The notes beneath the pieces were generated by a model. It was given only the letters and a program-made list of their open reading frames with translations, was not told the DNA's origin and searched no databases. A DNA stretch of 64,000 nucleotides, taken from Proteles cristata cristata (taxonomy: Eukaryota > Chordata > Mammalia > Carnivora > Hyaenidae). Location: assembly GCA_017311185.1 (NCBI GenBank), contig JAESUZ010005088.1, positions 62,001-126,000 on the forward strand, written 5' to 3'. Positions 49,680 through 61,358 of the stretch are shown here, piece after piece (the first letter of the stretch is position 1; every line of letters begins with the position of its first letter). The translations under genes and the position numbers were made by a program.

Positions 49680-50189
49680 ACTTTAGGTATATATACATTT
49701 GAGCCTTGAATGACGCGTGATTACTGATTCTTCCCCCTGCTGTAGAAAATCTGTGTGTAACTTGTAAGTGCCGCAAAACACATAACTTCTAATAGCCTAC
49801 TAAAGGAAATCTTATTAATAACACGAATAGTTGATTATCATATATTTTGTATGATATATGTGTTATAAACTATATTCTTATAAAAAAGTAAGCTGGAAAA
49901 AAATTATGAACAAAGTAGTAAGGAAGAGAAACTATATTAGCATTAACGTACTGTAACAAATCTGCATATAAAAGTGGGCGTGCATCTTTTACACCTGTGT
50001 CCTTCAAGGGTCAACTATCGTTTGTCCTTCTGGAGAGAGTAAATGGAAGGGCTGTACTTCATTCATCTTCTCGTTTGCAATGCCTGGAATAGTTCCCGAC
50101 TCTGAGAAGTTGCACTTTATTTATTGAATTAGTAGTTGTCTTCGTTTAGAAACAGGAGAAAAATATTTTCAAAAATTAGATGAAGAATA
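49680..50189. other. Unique AT-rich intronic DNA
   Basis: Includes a palindromic AT patch around 49833-49870 (CATATATTTTGTATGATATATG). No exon recognised. Confidence 0.5.
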
Positions 50190-50416
50190 ATTTTTTAATT
50201 TTATTTAATTTTAAATATTTATTTTGACAGAGGGAGAGTATGTGAGAGCATGTGTCAGTGGGGGAGGGACAGAGAGAGGGAGAGAGAGCATCCCAAGCAT
50301 GTTCCACATTGTCAGCACTGAGCCCAGTGTGGGGCTCGATCTCATGAACTGTGAGATCATGGCCTGAGCTGAAATCAGGAGTCAGACACTTGGCTGACTG
50401 TGCTACCCAGGCACCC
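50190..50416 (-). mobile_element. CAN-SINE, diverged, antisense
   Basis: AAATATTTATTTTGACAGAG at left, GTGCTACCCAGGCACCC at right. The body is older than average. Confidence 0.9.
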
Positions 50417-50529
50417 AAGAAGGATGTTTTTGTAAGGAATATATAAAATGTGATGAATGAGACCATTAACACCAAGTATAGCATTTAATATAGTTAAGGG
50501 GAAGGTCAGCCAAAAAAAATCCTGATGTA

Positions 50530-50531
<2 letters not shown>

Positions 50532-50580
<49 letters not shown>
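50532..50580 (+). repeat. (GT)n microsatellite, about 24 units
   Basis: A pure GT run after GATGTACAC, not tied to a retroposon body. Confidence 0.97.
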
Positions 50581-50582
<2 letters not shown>

Positions 50583-50584
<2 letters not shown>

Positions 50585-52560
50585 TTAGAAGGAAGTGACT
50601 GTTGGATGTTTTTTCACTTTGTTTTCTACCTCCCACAAAAATGAGTGGTGTGCAGCTCAGAGGGTATTCCTGGCTATGGGTTTAGTAATTAGGTATCAGT
50701 ATGTGGCTCAGAAAAATTTTTTGTTCTAAATATTTGTCTCCTTCCCTGTGGGAATGCTGACGGGCTTGTAGAACTCCTATAGCACGTGCCTTGTAAATGT
50801 GTGCATGGTCAGCTTTTTGCTAACATAACATGAGGCTGTTTTAGTATGTTTCTGTTTTCATTTATTCGAATGCAGGGTGTTTTAGCCTTTGAATCTTTTC
50901 TAGAGGGGACCTCGCCGTGCTCTGACAACAGGGAAGTGGGGGTGTTGTTGGTCATGGGGCTGCTGCCACCCTTGGTCTCAGCCTCTTGGCAAGTGATGGT
51001 TCTCCTTGATGCCTGAGGGAATGGGGAGGCTGCAGGACCGCCCTAGGCCTCGTAACAATTTCCAGTTTGGATGGAAAAGCTGAAGGACCTAAAAAGGCAG
51101 AGGTGCAGTGCCTTTGGTGTCTGTAGTAGGTGTGTGTGGGGACCTTGGGCCAGAAACCCTTGGGATTGCTAAGGTGCCTCGGTCCAAAGGATTGTGGAGG
51201 CACGCCTTGAAATTGCAGCCAAAGACAAATTAGCAGTGGCAATGGCTGACTGCAACACCTCGTCTTGCACTCGGTGGAAGGGGGAGCTAACTGGACAATA
51301 AATAAAAAATGGAAATTGAATGACATTTGTGGAGTTTAAGGGCAGTGTAACTGGAGTGCAGGCCATCTTGTGAGGGATGAGAGCGATTTGATTTGTACTC
51401 GTACCAGAGACCATTGGCTTGATTTAGTCAGAGAATTTTTTTCTTAAGTATATTTTTAATATACTAAGATTCAGGAATACTCTTAAATCAGTATCACCAC
51501 CAAATTTAATATTTGGCTAATTTTGTTTTTAAAAGGTCAGGGACTTTCTGACTTTCCCATGTTGGAATGGGGAAATAATAGTGGTTGACATCTATACAGC
51601 TTCCCCTCGTTTTTCCTTTTGTTTGTAGCATCTTCTTGGATGTATTAAAAATGTCCACAGATGTCCAGAGATTGGCACACTTACCATAGTGATTGAATGT
51701 CAATCTGCTCTTAAGATATTGAGATTTGTTAACAAACAAGATGGGAATGTACAAAGATATCTGATGCATTGTTAAAATTCTTTAAAAGAAAAGCAGCTGG
51801 CAAATGATAATTGACAGATATGTATAATCTGTAGAACTTGAAATGCTGCTATGGTTACTGTTGGTTAAGTAGGGAAGACACGTCCATGAGACCAGGGCTT
51901 CTCTAGAAACCGATGAAGAATGACAAAGAATCCAAGGTGACAGTTTAAGGATTGCATGGCAGGAAAGGCACTGTGATTAAATTCCCTGATGTTGTCACCA
52001 AGCTGTAAGGCTGAAGATAACGCGCTCTCCTTCTGCTGAAAACAAGAATCGATACTCACTCCTTGATGGGCTAAATTATTAAAAAGAACCCTTCTTACAG
52101 TGTTTCATTATCTGGGATTTGCCTCAGCTGGTGATTTGTTGGCAGCATAGGGAGATTTGCTAGGCATTTTGTATTAAAATTATTCAGTCGGCCGGTGGAG
52201 CCCTTTGGATAATTCCCTTCCATTTAACAATGCTCTTGAATAGATGTGTGATTTACTTTTGCCTAAGTGGCTCTGTATCTTTTGGAGTTAATAAACAGAG
52301 TGTTGGGCAAGCACGCATACTTTCTTTTCTAATCTTGTTTTTTTTATTAATTTATTTTCTCTTTTGTAGCTGAATAAAGTGGGTAGTTAACAGATTATTT
52401 TAGTGATACCCTTAGCAAACATCAGTTGCATTTGGCATATTACATCAACCTGACACATTGGCTAATCCATGCTGAGTTTTATATTCTTCCCTTAGGAGGA
52501 ACAATTCCACAAGAAATGGACTTCATTTTTATTAATTAATTTTTTTGGCATAGCTTTTTC
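50583..52560. other. Unique intronic DNA with two points of interest
   Basis: The part 50940-51420 is free of stop codons on the - strand in two frames but has no recognised domain. The part 51860-52320 has balanced composition, no repeats and looks like a candidate conserved non-coding element. No RERE exon. Confidence 0.4.
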
Positions 52561-52719
52561 TTTTTTTTAAACGTTTATTCATTGTTGAGAGACAGAGCGT
52601 GAGCACAGAGCTCTGTGTTGTCAGCACAGAGCCCGGTGTGGGGCTTGAACTCATGAGCTATGAGATCATGATCTGAGCTGAAGTTGGTTGCTTAACTGAC
52701 TGAGCCACCCAGGTGCCCC
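52561..52719 (-). mobile_element. CAN-SINE, internally deleted, antisense
   Basis: AAACGTTTATTCATTGTTGA at left, GAGCCACCCAGGTGCCC at right. At 159 bp it is about 60 bp shorter than others, with the GA-rich middle fused directly to GTGAGCACAGAGCTC. Confidence 0.92.
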
Positions 52720-53281
52720 AGGTGTAACTTTTAATGAGGGATGGTGGTGGTGTTAATTTGTTAGGTAGCTAATGTGATTTCAGCCAACCAGTTGAGAAAG
52801 AAAGTAACCTCATCACGTGAGCTTCAGTGGGAGGAAAAAGAAACCAGCACGGTGCTCTCCGTCAGTATGGGTAGTGTAACTGGTCCCAGTCTAATACGAA
52901 GGCTGGGAATGCAGAGAAAGAAGAGTCCTTGGGGGCCACCCTTGCCATTATCCCCCAGCCTGGGAGGAGTTCTGCAGGAGGTGTTGTCATGGGAAAGCAT
53001 GATTGGACTTCTCCATCAGACTGGAATCTTCTGGGTGAAGTTTGAAGCCTTCTACAGTCTGTCTGAGGGGAGATAAGACTCAGTTTCACTGTTTTAAAAT
53101 TGGTGGTGTGCCACACTTATGCTCTTATGGTACAGACAGTACTGCTTATAAAAGAATTATTTGATTCAGCCTCAGGAAGAGCATGGTCAGCCAGACAAAG
53201 TCAGGTTAAGAGATGTCAGTCCCTGGGGTGGATCCATGAGGTGAGGCTAAAGAATAGTGTAAGGTCACATTTCTCTGTCCC
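52720..53281. other. Unique intronic DNA, no features
   Basis: ORFs at 52774-53076 and 52862-53116 on opposite strands are shadows of each other. No family recognised. Confidence 0.45.
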
Positions 53282-53301
53282 TGGAGACTGATCAGATTTT
53301 T

Positions 53302-53539
53302 TTTTTTTAATTTTAAATGTTTTTATTTATTTCTGAGAGAGAGAGAGAGATTGAGATTGAGAGACGCAGCATGAGCAGGGGAGGGTCAGAGAGAGAGGGA
53401 GATACAGAATCTGAAGCAGGCTCCAGGCTCTGAGCTGGCTATCAGCACAGAGCCCGACGCAGGGCTCGAACCCATGAACCATGAGATCATGACCTGAATT
53501 GAAGTCGGATGTTTAACCGACTGAGCCACCCAGGCGCCC
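53302..53539 (-). mobile_element. CAN-SINE, antisense
   Basis: AAATGTTTTTATTTATTTCT at left, GAGCCACCCAGGCGCCC at right. ACTGATCAGATTTTT is repeated at 53287-53301 and 53546-53560 as the target-site duplication. Confidence 0.96.
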
Positions 53540-53560
53540 TGGAAAACTGATCAGATTTTT

Positions 53561-56270
53561 AAATCCTTTTATCTACTAGGAGGAGAGAGGGTTGAGAGGG
53601 AAGGGAGAGTAATGAAGTAAGGGTCGAAAGAGAGGAGGTCTTTGCAGACTGTACTCTTGGCCTCAGGAATGGCACTGGAAGTGGCTTATGTGGGTGGAAT
53701 CCGGCCATAGGGGTACACGGCTGCCACGGGGACTCTGGTGTGGGAGAGCTCCCCTCAGAGAGGTGAGGGCCAGGTGGGGTTCCAGTGTCAGCGGATCTGT
53801 GGGGAGAGATGCCGTGTGTCGTTTTCGGCTTCCCTGACCAAATTCACAGTTGTCCCTTCCTTTCTGGGTCATTTTGTCTGAAAAAGTAAAGGAGGTGGGT
53901 GGTGGTCTGTCCAGGAGCAAAAGGGAGGTGGCGTTCCCCCAGGCTGATTGCCTTGTGCACCTTGTAATCCCAGGCAAGCAGTCTCCCGGATGCATGCCTG
54001 TGTAACGTCTCAGTGACCTGGAGAACGCACCCTGAGTTTTCACCTTGTGTTATGCTGCTTTGAATGCAGTGGGAACTCGTGTGAGTATTGCTGGATCTGA
54101 GAGAGACGTACTGCCCTTTCATATTTCGGGGAGAAGGGCCGAGGACTGAGACCCAGCCAACCTTTGGTCTTCTTTCTTCCTTTGGATGAAATGATGCCTT
54201 CCTGCTGTTTCTGGAGGAAATAGAATTATCCAACAGTGACAGTGACTGCTGCGTACCAGGCAGCTTGTTGAGCAGAGGAATGGCTTCTTTTAAAATGTAG
54301 GCTAGGAAACTGCCAAAGGGACTGATCATTTAGGGGGGAAAAAAAAGATCCAGTGAGACGTTTATTTACAGAATAACAGTGAAACTCCTGTGAAGCACAG
54401 ACTTGATTATTGTCCAGATCAAATTAGGTCGCCTGTACGTGCACTTTCATCTGTTCCTCTGCCCTGAATCTGGCTCAGAAAGGCCATGCCGCGGATGCTG
54501 TCCCTTCCCTCTCTCAGTAACACGTGACCTGGGAACCCGAGCTAAATTCCTTTGTATCTAAAGCTTTTTTAGTCATGGAATCTTAACACATGGGTTTTTA
54601 TTCTTACCCAGTTTTCCAGTCCTGTGTAGTTTTTCTTGCTGTTGGTTTAGCTACCTTACCTACTTGGGTTACCATTTTAGAGGTCTAGTTTAACAAGACG
54701 CAACATGAATTTCTTTGAAAATCCAAGGGCCTGTTTAAAAATTAGCATCAGTGCAAATAAGATGGTTAAACACTTGCTATCTTAACTCCCATAGGATGTA
54801 ATGAGAACTGAAATCCAGTGAAAGTTCCCTTTTAGCTGGAGCATGCCCTGGGCATCTGTCATGTTTAATAACACTTTTGACCTTTGGGAGTATCGAACCT
54901 GGAGTCTCTCTCAGGTCATTTTGAGGAGCATTGTCACATACTCTGTATCAGCATTGTTTCCAAAGATACGTTACACCAGACCACAGATCTCTGCAGTTGA
55001 TTCATTAGAGGAATTTGTTTGATCACACAGAGTTTTCCCTGTACGGGAGATAACTTCTTAGTGTGGGCCACTAGGTTTCTGCATCATAGGCAGCTTTGTT
55101 TGGCCTACTCATTGGAGATGTTCTGTCTTTGGGCTTGCTGTTCTCTAGGCAAGTCTTAGAGCTCATGAACTAAAACTACATGTAAATACACAAAGGTGTT
55201 TATGAAACTTAGGCTCATTCTTGCCAATTTCCAGAGAAGCACCGTCTTATTTTTTGCTGTTAGTGCTCAGGTAACTGATTAGTAACATTACTATTTATTG
55301 ACTGCTGGTTTTTGCACCCAGGAGTGGTCAGCGTTTTCTGTGAAAGGCGAGATAGTAAGCGTCTTCTCTGTGGCACCTACTCAGCTTGGTCGGAGACCAT
55401 ACGTGCCAGCATGGCTGTGTTCCGGGGAAACTACTTACAGAAATAGATGGTGGCGTGTATATGGCCTGCGGTTTGCTGACTAGCGAAACTGTGGAGGATT
55501 AGTTCCTGGAAGGCGTCACTCCACAGCGTTCTTTCCTTCTTCCCTTGGCCTCAGGCCTCCGACATAGTTGTGTAGTTGGTAGAGTTAGTGGGACTATTTC
55601 CTTTCTGCATTATTTTGAGCTGGTGAGTATTTCCATATTTATATCCACAGCAGTGCCCCCCCACCTCCCCAACAATCCATCAACCCATTCCTCTCCCCCC
55701 ATAGTTTCTGTGTGGTGTGTTAACAGATAGTATCCTTGGGAGAACTCATTCTCACTAATGACCCATCAGGACTTTTACAGTATGTGTAGATTTACATATA
55801 GGAGGAATTAAATGACGAGGGTTTTTTTTTCTTAAGCTTATTTTTTTCTTTTGCAGGTAACAACGTCTGTAGAGAAAATTTGAAAGATTAGATGTGCATA
55901 ATAAAATACGTTAAAGGTGTGTCCTAATTTTCCATGTAGGTCTTTTTTTTTTTTTTTTTAACGTTGCAACAAAATATTCAGGACAAGAGAATAGCCTTTT
56001 AAAATACCTGTTTTTATGAAAAGTGTGACTTTGCTGTTTAATTTAATATTTAACAGATACATATTGATAAGGACAAATACTTTAGTGTTTGTTGCTGATG
56101 AAATAAAACATTTGATATCCACAGAGGCAAAGAAAACTTGCCCAAATAAAAATCAGTCCAGTCACAGATAAGGCTGATGAGCCATTAGCTTTTTAATAAT
56201 ACACTTCTGCCCACATGGGCATCCTGGGAACCGAGGTGGGGGTAGCTGCTTGCCTGCCTTTCGTCACCAT
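53561..56270. other. Unique intronic DNA with long antisense frames, no recognised gene
   Basis: Frames at 53844-54329 (161 codons) and 53663-54043 (126 codons) on the - strand overlap in different frames. Neither shows a domain or splice structure. A run of about 17 T lies at 55943-55959. Confidence 0.4.
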
Positions 56271-56286
56271 TAAAAAGACCAGCATA

Positions 56287-56510
56287 GGGGCGCCTGGGTG
56301 GCTCAGTCAGTTGAGCGTCCAACTTCAGCTCGGGTCATGATCTCGCGGTTCATGGGTTCGAGCCCCGCGTTGGGCTCTGTGCTGACGGCCAGCTCAGAGC
56401 TTCCATCCTGTTTCGGATTCTGTGTCTCCCCCTCTCTCTGATCCTCCCTACTCATGCTGTCTCTCTCTCTCTCTCTCTCTCAGAAATAAATAAAACATTA
56501 AAAAAAAAAA
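56287..56510 (+). mobile_element. CAN-SINE, SINEC_Fc type, young
   Basis: GGGGCGCCTGGGTGGCTCAG head in perfect form, GGTTCGAGCCCCGCG, and AGAAATAAATAAAACATT tail plus A run. TSD AAAAAGACCA at 56272-56281 and 56506-56515. Confidence 0.98.
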
Positions 56511-56623
56511 GACCACAGAACTCCTCTGATTGACATTGGTTCTTAGAAGTCTTTATATTAAAGGACAGTGTTATTATTGCCAAGACAATATTATCCAAAC
56601 AATTTTTAAAGAAGTTAAAGAAT

Positions 56624-56810
56624 AATTTTTTTAACATTTATTTATTTTTGAGAGATAGAGTGAGACAGAGCGTGAGCAGGGAGGGGCAAAGAGAGAAGGA
56701 GACACAGAATCTGAAGCAAGCTCCAGGCTCTGAGCTCAAACCCAGAACCGTGAGATCATGACCTGCACCAAAGTCGGACACTGAACTGACTGAGCCATCC
56801 AGGCACCTCC
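56624..56810 (-). mobile_element. CAN-SINE, antisense, internally deleted
   Basis: AACATTTATTTATTTTTGAG at left, GAGCCATCCAGGCACCT at right. The middle part with TCAGCACAGAGCC is missing (GAGCTCAAACCCAG). It is inverted relative to the SINE 114 bp upstream. Confidence 0.92.
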
Positions 56811-57284
56811 AGATAAAGTATTAATGTTTCATATTTTATGTGAGAGGAGAGTTTGAGGGTTTATGTCCTAACCTAAACTAATGTGATCTGTATTATTTGC
56901 TCTTAGTTTAGTTGATACATTTCTGGCTAAATTATTTTAAAATTATCTGTGGTTTCTGTCCATTTGTGTCCTTTCCTCAAGTGTTCTGTAGTTTACTATT
57001 GTAAAATGTTATGCACTCTCACTGCAGTCATTAAATCCAATTTTGTCTTCACTAGTTGACCAAACAAAAGAGTAAGTGGGAATTGCTTTGTCCCTTCCCT
57101 GGATTATTTTGAGCTGGTGTATCTCTATACCCAGTGGCTTACACACACTATGTAATTCATTGTGAGTATACATATACCCCTGATCAATCATTTATGCTTT
57201 ATTTTACTGTGATTATGATTAAGTAATTTCACCTCCCTGAGAGGTACATTGCTCTTGTGGAAAAAATAGCCAGCTGGCTTCTGT
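56811..57284. other. Unique intronic DNA, no features
   Basis: AT-rich sequence without a recognised repeat or exon. Confidence 0.5.
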
Positions 57285-57480
57285 TTTCAGTTCTTATTAT
57301 CAAAACTTCCTAGCTGTGTTACTTTAGGCAAGCAATTTAGTCTTTTAGGATATTAGTTTCCCTCTATCTGTCCTATCAACATAACACTTGTCCTACTTAC
57401 TTATAGGGATTATTCTGGTGAGAATAAAAAGAGGCAATATAGTGCTTTGAAAATTTTTACAGTGTTCTACAGATGGAGGA
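57285..57480 (+). mobile_element. MIR SINE
   Basis: CCTAGCTGTGTTACTTTAGG then CAAGCAATTTAGTCTTTTAG, GGATTATTCTGGTGAGAATA and AATATAGTGCTTTGA follow the MIR consensus. Confidence 0.75.
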
Positions 57481-58492
57481 GATCAGTTGTGACTAGGATT
57501 CACTGTACATAAGAAAAACCTAAATCACAGTGGTAACAAGTCTGTATTCTCATATAAAATGAGGGGTTGTACAGGGCATGCAGTCCAAGGTTGGTAGATG
57601 CACCATGACCCTCACGTATCTCGTTTCCTGCTGTCTGCTCCGTTGTCCTTAGTGCATGGTTCCCTTCTCAGGGTCTCTTGTAGTCACAGATTGCCATTGG
57701 AGCCACAGCTAGACCACATCCATGTTCTAGGTCAGTGTTATTCAAATTATGGCCCAAGGAATGAACCATTTGTTAGTAGTCTACCATGTGATAAGATAGA
57801 AACAGAGAGTAACTATTTAGAAACTTTTGTAGCTGTTTGACATTGCTGCAGAGTCTTATTTGTATTTTATTTAAAAAAAAAAAAAAAGTATTGCTCTGCA
57901 GTGGATTGGGGGCAAGTGGTTCTCCACCACAGCCTGGCAGCTGAAGGAGGAGGGCACAGAGGCAAAAGCTAAGGTTGCCCATTCCAGAGCGTCCCTGGTA
58001 GCCCCCATCTGACAACTTCAGTTTACACAGTTCTTCCAGGGAGTCTGGACTTGCTTTGGCTTGTGTGTCCCGTAACGGAAGGGCTCTGCTTCTAAGGGAG
58101 ATGGGAGAATGGCGGTAGAGAAGGCAACCAGCAGTCTGTGCCCCAGTTGGACAGGTCTGACACTGCACAGCCGTTCAGCACAGGATCGGATTCACAAAGC
58201 CTGTGCAGTTCCTTAGTAATAATGACCCCGGGACAGCTGCCACTTCTGGGGACTCGGGGAGCCACTGCATGTCTCAGATGGGAAAACATACTGAGAAGGC
58301 TGAAAGCAGAGTAAAAATGATATGAAAGATTATATAGTTACCTTTGATAGAAAAGAACATTTTTAACAGATTTTACAAAACTGGAAATAATTTTGTGAAT
58401 TTAGCTACAGTTCTTCATATTAAACCAAGACGGATTATCTCCATGCAAATATGATTAAGTGTGATTCTTTTAGGGTATGTCATGGAAGCAGA
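57481..58492. other. Unique intronic DNA, no features
   Basis: Includes an A run at 57871-57886. The - strand frames at 57773-58289 show no known family. Confidence 0.45.
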
Positions 58493-58591
58493 GGGGTGCC
58501 TGGCTGGCTCAGTCAGCAGAGTGTGCGACTCTTGATCTCGGGATTGTGAGTTCAAGCCCCACGCTGTAGGTGTAGAACCTACTTTAAAAAA
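58493..58591 (+). mobile_element. Short CAN-SINE with tRNA-Lys-like head
   Basis: GGGGTGCCTGGCTGGCTCAG leads into GTGCGACTCTTGATCTCGGG and GTGAGTTCAAGCCCCAC. The layout keeps the A box, an anticodon-loop sequence with CTT, and the B box of tRNA-Lys. The 3' part is short (GTGTAGAACCTACTTT plus A). It belongs to an older carnivore SINE subfamily than the others and is not a functional tRNA gene. Confidence 0.9.
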
Positions 58592-60524
58592 TGGTACGGA
58601 AGATGACTTTTAAAATGTACCTTTTTGTTGGTTTGGAATTGGCATGATCCTCTTTGGTATGTCGTGTGTAAATGCATGCAGGGTTTAAGTTATAAGGAGG
58701 TTTTAAGAGACAGGATTCTAAGGATGAAGGGGCTTGTGATTTAATTGAATTTGGGTTTTCAGTTTCATTGTTTCACCAGCATTAGGAAGTATGGTAACAT
58801 GTCTTCACCATGAATGTAATACTTCACATTGGCATTGCTGTTGCTAAAAGCCTTTTTGTGTCTTATGTGTTAAGCCAGTGTGTATTAAACCTTCTTACTG
58901 TGTAGCATCTGTGTAGGCCGGGATTAAGAATGACGGCTGCATCTGTAAGGGAAAATCCAAGTTCTTACCTTCAGCATGTGCAAATATTTCTGGGAGGCAC
59001 AGGACTGGAGTAGGTGTCTCTGAAGTTGCTAGAAAGCATGGTATCTCCTATAGGCTGTGTGTGAGAGGGGGGCATGAATGATTGAACCTGCCTGTTCGCA
59101 AGTAAGGCTGGAAGCGTCCTCATGGACCGATGGCTTTACGGTGGACTTTTACAGGTAAGGGCGGTGGAGGGGAGATAAGGGTGCGTTCTGGATGCAGAGG
59201 CTTTGCCACTAACTGCTTGTTTCTTCAGCGTGGTGTTTGTTGTCTTTAGTTCTCAGGACATAGATGACTTTTAGGCCCAATGACTGGATTTGGAACATGG
59301 GAAAACTGTGGGTCATGTCCATGAACTAGGCTTATATAACAAACAGATTGGCATTTTATTTTTTCCTCTTAATCAGTGAGGACAGTGCTGATGGCCATTT
59401 GCCACTCACAGCCCATGAGTAAACCTGCCTTGGTCACAGATGGTCAGTGACTGCTGATCAGGTCAGGACTGTTCTTGCTCTGAGACCGTATTTTTCTTGA
59501 CCATTCTGTTTGAAGACTCTGTGTGCTTTTCCTTCTTGTTTAATCCCAGAAAAGCCTCTTCACGCCACCAAGTTATTCATAGAGAAAGACTTGCTTTATC
59601 TGCCGGCACAGGTGGCTTGATCTTTACTTTCTTGCTGCCCTGTGCAAGTTGGTACAGGGTGTAGTGCATCTGATGACAACGCCACAGGGCTCTCTTGCAG
59701 CCTTTTCTTCAGAGTCTCAGTTGGAAGAGGTCTGCCGGCTTTCTCCTTTATAGTGAGCAAACATTTGGGAAGCTCATGTTCAGTTCTCAACGTCTGAAAT
59801 AGTTGAATAACTTTCAGTTGCTCCAGATACTGACAGAACGATGCAGTTGAGTCAGGATAGTTTGGAGACTAATTGGTTGGCAACTCTTTCTACTCAGCAG
59901 TTCTTCAGCTGTTCTAGAGAAAGGAACTGCTAGAGGATTCTGAGTGAGCCCAGACATGTGGTCAGTGGCAGGGAAACAGCAACTGTGAATCGGCATCGCT
60001 GAGGAGGCTGCAGGAGTGGGAAGTAACGTAAAAGTGGAGGAAATGCAATTTGAGGACTAGATTTTCCAGATTAGGAGAGTAACAGTGTGTTTACCCTGCT
60101 GCCTGGGAGTATTGCCTTTATATTTCTTTCCTAAGTGTGAATTAATTAAGATTAGGAAACCTCAGGTTTCACTCTGGAAAGCTTAAAGGCATGGTTTATG
60201 TTATTTTTCCAGCAGCATTAGAATCAAAATACCAAGTAGATTACCTTGGCCTCTGAGTCAATATTACCTACAGGCTGCAGAGTGAGTCACATTTCCCCCC
60301 TCTGTTTTTTAGGGCTTCTTTGACTTTCTGCTTAATTCTGTACAGTTTCAAGAAATTTATTTCATGAGTTTATTTACCTCCCTAAATGGAGTTTAAATTT
60401 TTCGAGGGAACAAAACTGTGTTTTGAACATTTCTGGTAATTCTCTATGGTCCCTGGTACTGTTTCATGTAGATTGTAGGCTCTTTGTGTCTGGATTTGCT
60501 GGATTTCCTGTGTTTCTCCAGGTG
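58592..60524. other. Unique intronic DNA, no features
   Basis: No repeat, exon or RNA gene recognised. 60360-60460 loosely resembles an L2 end. The frames at 59596-59790 and 59814-59996 have no recognised domain. Confidence 0.45.
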
Positions 60525-60627
60525 ACTGGCTTCTCATCCTTCAGGTCTCAACCAGATGTCATCTCCTCTGGAAGGTTTTTCTGACTACCCTGTCCATGGC
60601 CTCATCCTGTGTCATCCTAAGTCTTTT
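60525..60627 (+). mobile_element. L2 LINE fragment, left half (split by SINE)
   Basis: CTTCTCATCCTTCAGGTCTC then AACCAGATGTCATCTCCTCT and GGAAGGTTTTTCTGACTACC match the L2 3' region. It continues at 60890 after the SINE. Confidence 0.7.
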
Positions 60628-60628
60628 T

Positions 60629-60889
60629 TAATTTTGGAGAGCGAGAGAGCAGGGGAGAGGGCATCGGGAGAGAGCAAGATTTTCTGTCTGTCTCTCTCTC
60701 TCTCTCTCTTTTTTTTTTTTGAGAGAGAGAGAGCACAAGTGTGGGAAAGGGGCAGAGAGACCAAGAATCTTAAACAGGTGCCACGCTTAGCACAGAGTCT
60801 GGCACAGGGCTCAAACCCACGACTGTGGGATCATGACCTGAGCTTAAATCAAGAGTCCAACTTAACAGACTGAGCCACCCAGGTGCCCC
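60629..60889 (-). mobile_element. CAN-SINE, antisense, with composite (GA)/(CT) tail
   Basis: The head GAGCCACCCAGGTGCCCC lies at right, the body is normal, and the tail side is extended by GA-rich, CT-rich and T-run segments. CATCCTAAGTCTTTTT (60613) and CATCTTTAGTCATTTTT (60891) are the diverged TSD. Confidence 0.9.
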
Positions 60890-61010
60890 ACATCTTTAGT
60901 CATTTTTTAAGATAATTGCCCAATCTTAACATTTTTATTGTTTTTATGACACTGATCTTCATCTGAAATCGCTTGGTGGTTTATTTGTTACTGGTTTTCC
61001 TTTTCCCGAG
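60890..61010 (+). mobile_element. L2 LINE fragment, right half
   Basis: TTTTTATGACACTGATCTTC then ATCTGAAATCGCTTGGTGG and TTATTTGTTACT continue the L2 3' consensus, interrupted by the SINE at 60629-60889. Confidence 0.68.
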
Positions 61011-61019
61011 GGTGTAGGG

Positions 61020-61112
61020 CTTGAGCAAGGGTGACCCAAAGTGGTGGTTTTTGAGCTGGTTCTTGAAGGATTGGAAGGATTTGACTGCAGAGCTCTGGTC
61101 ACTGAGCCGTAG
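61020..61112. repeat. Old interspersed repeat, left part, unnamed
   Basis: Phrases such as GTTTTTGAGCTGGTTCTTGAAGG belong to a widespread mammalian repeat I cannot name. It appears to continue at 61370-61570, split by the SINE between. Confidence 0.35.
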
Positions 61113-61120
61113 CTGAAGCC

Positions 61121-61358
61121 GATTTAATGTTTTATTTATTTCTGAGAGAGAGAGACAGAGACAGACAGACAGACAGACAGACAGTATGAGCAGGTGAGGG
61201 TCAGAGAGACAGGGAGACACAGAATCTGAAGCAGGCTCCAGGCTCAGAGCTAGCTGTCAGCACAGAGCCTGACGCGGGGCTTGAACCCACGAACCCTGAG
61301 ATCATGACCTGAGCCAAAGTCGGGTGCTCAACCAACTGAGCCACCCAGGCAGGCCCCC
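61121..61358 (-). mobile_element. CAN-SINE, antisense
   Basis: AATGTTTTATTTATTTCTGA at left, GAGCCACCCAGGCAGGCCC at right. CTGAAGCC flanks both sides (61113, 61359). The GA-rich region has become a (GACA)n microsatellite. Confidence 0.96.
61153..61184 (+). repeat. (GACA)n microsatellite inside a CAN-SINE
   Basis: About seven ACAG units after a GA-rich stretch, expanded from the SINE's GAGACAG segment. Confidence 0.92.

Noticed and set aside
53844..54329. 161-aa antisense ORF as a new gene
   Set aside because: No motif, no splice or promoter signal and ordinary intronic composition. Kept only as a low-interest check.
58493..58565. A functional tRNA-Lys gene
   Set aside because: The acceptor stem does not pair (GGGGTGCC head, no matching 3' strand) and the A-rich SINE tail follows. 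It is a retroposon head.
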